Assembly: GCA_022113835.1 (NCBI GenBank)
Contig: JAILWY010000002.1
Coordinates: 2,520,501-2,584,500 of the forward strand
Direction of reading: 5' to 3'
From: Atopsyche davidsoni
Lineage: Eukaryota > Arthropoda > Insecta > Trichoptera > Hydrobiosidae
DNA length: 64,000 bases
Shown: positions 63,841 through 64,000 of the stretch, piece after piece
How the letters are laid out: each line of letters begins with the position of its first letter
How positions within the stretch are numbered: the stretch's first letter is position 1
Position numbers and translations under genes: made by a program
Notes under the pieces: generated by a model
Told to the model about the DNA's origin: nothing
Database searches by the model: none
The model's input: only the letters and a program-made list of their open reading frames with translations

Positions 63841-64000
63841 AATTGAATGAGCATCATTGCACGGCGTCGCCAACAGCATTTGACGTTTCCGGGATAAAAG
63901 TGAGTGAGGGAGTCGTGATAAATAATGTAAAAACACGTATCACTCGGATGAAACGACTCGTGATCCACACAGCTGCATTTGCGCACTGGAACAATTATTG

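Larger units (their letters stand above)
61074..64000. other. AT-rich non-coding DNA to the window end
   Basis: No coding region is recognised. It contains the SINE head, foldback and GCCAT cluster listed separately, plus a SINE A-box-like GGGTCAGTGGTTAA at about 61318 and ATGCAAAT at 61850. Confidence 0.4.

Noticed and set aside
1..64000. CRISPR arrays, bacterial operons, phage or viral genes
   Set aside because: Nothing of the kind was seen. Spliced genes and eukaryotic transposons show this is nuclear animal DNA.

Overview
This is a nuclear, AT-rich animal window, almost certainly from an insect. The protein style, short introns and transposon mix (mariner, pogo-like, hAT and piggyBac MITEs, a non-LTR element, tRNA-derived SINEs) suggest Lepidoptera, but that is an inference and not proven here. 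No bacterial or viral genes were recognised.

The first 10 kb is a compact housekeeping cluster of three nucleic-acid-processing genes. A TatD-family nuclease (plus strand, 5' end cut by the window edge) ends at 1888 and has a long AT-rich 3' flank. RPP21, a protein subunit of RNase P/MRP, lies on the minus strand (5835-4952, three exons) and converges on TatD. PNPT1 (mitochondrial polynucleotide phosphorylase, plus strand) starts at 6205, head-to-head with RPP21 across about 370 bp that probably acts as a shared promoter. Twelve PNPT1 exons (719 codons) are visible. The last exon, carrying the second half of the S1 domain, could not be found in the remaining 54 kb.

From 10.1 kb to 64 kb no convincing protein-coding exon was recognised. 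It is AT-rich DNA dotted with GC-rich islands of 100-300 bp. The islands are suggestive of cis-regulatory elements. Several carry PHO/YY1-type ATGGCGGC or GCCAT motifs, one next to a GAGA-type run. A near-perfect recursive splice (ratchet) site at about 61,023 suggests that part of the desert is a long plus-strand intron.

The same region holds well-delimited mobile elements. These are a non-autonomous hAT with a perfect 8-bp target duplication (38,554-39,140), a 310-bp piggyBac-type MITE flanked by TTAA (41,901-42,210), and two copies of a pogo-like MITE (17,051-17,459 and 53,629-54,008), the second nested inside another hAT copy. There are also a decayed Tc1/mariner-like element with terminal inverted repeats (11,640-12,115), a decayed minus-strand mariner (47,365-48,015), fragments of a non-LTR retrotransposon and an inverted SINE pair (41,181-41,462).

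Tandem structures include a 103-bp repeat with E-box cores, a 223-bp duplication, a 14-bp minisatellite, an 11-bp minisatellite and two arrays sharing the motif CCACTGTGCG.
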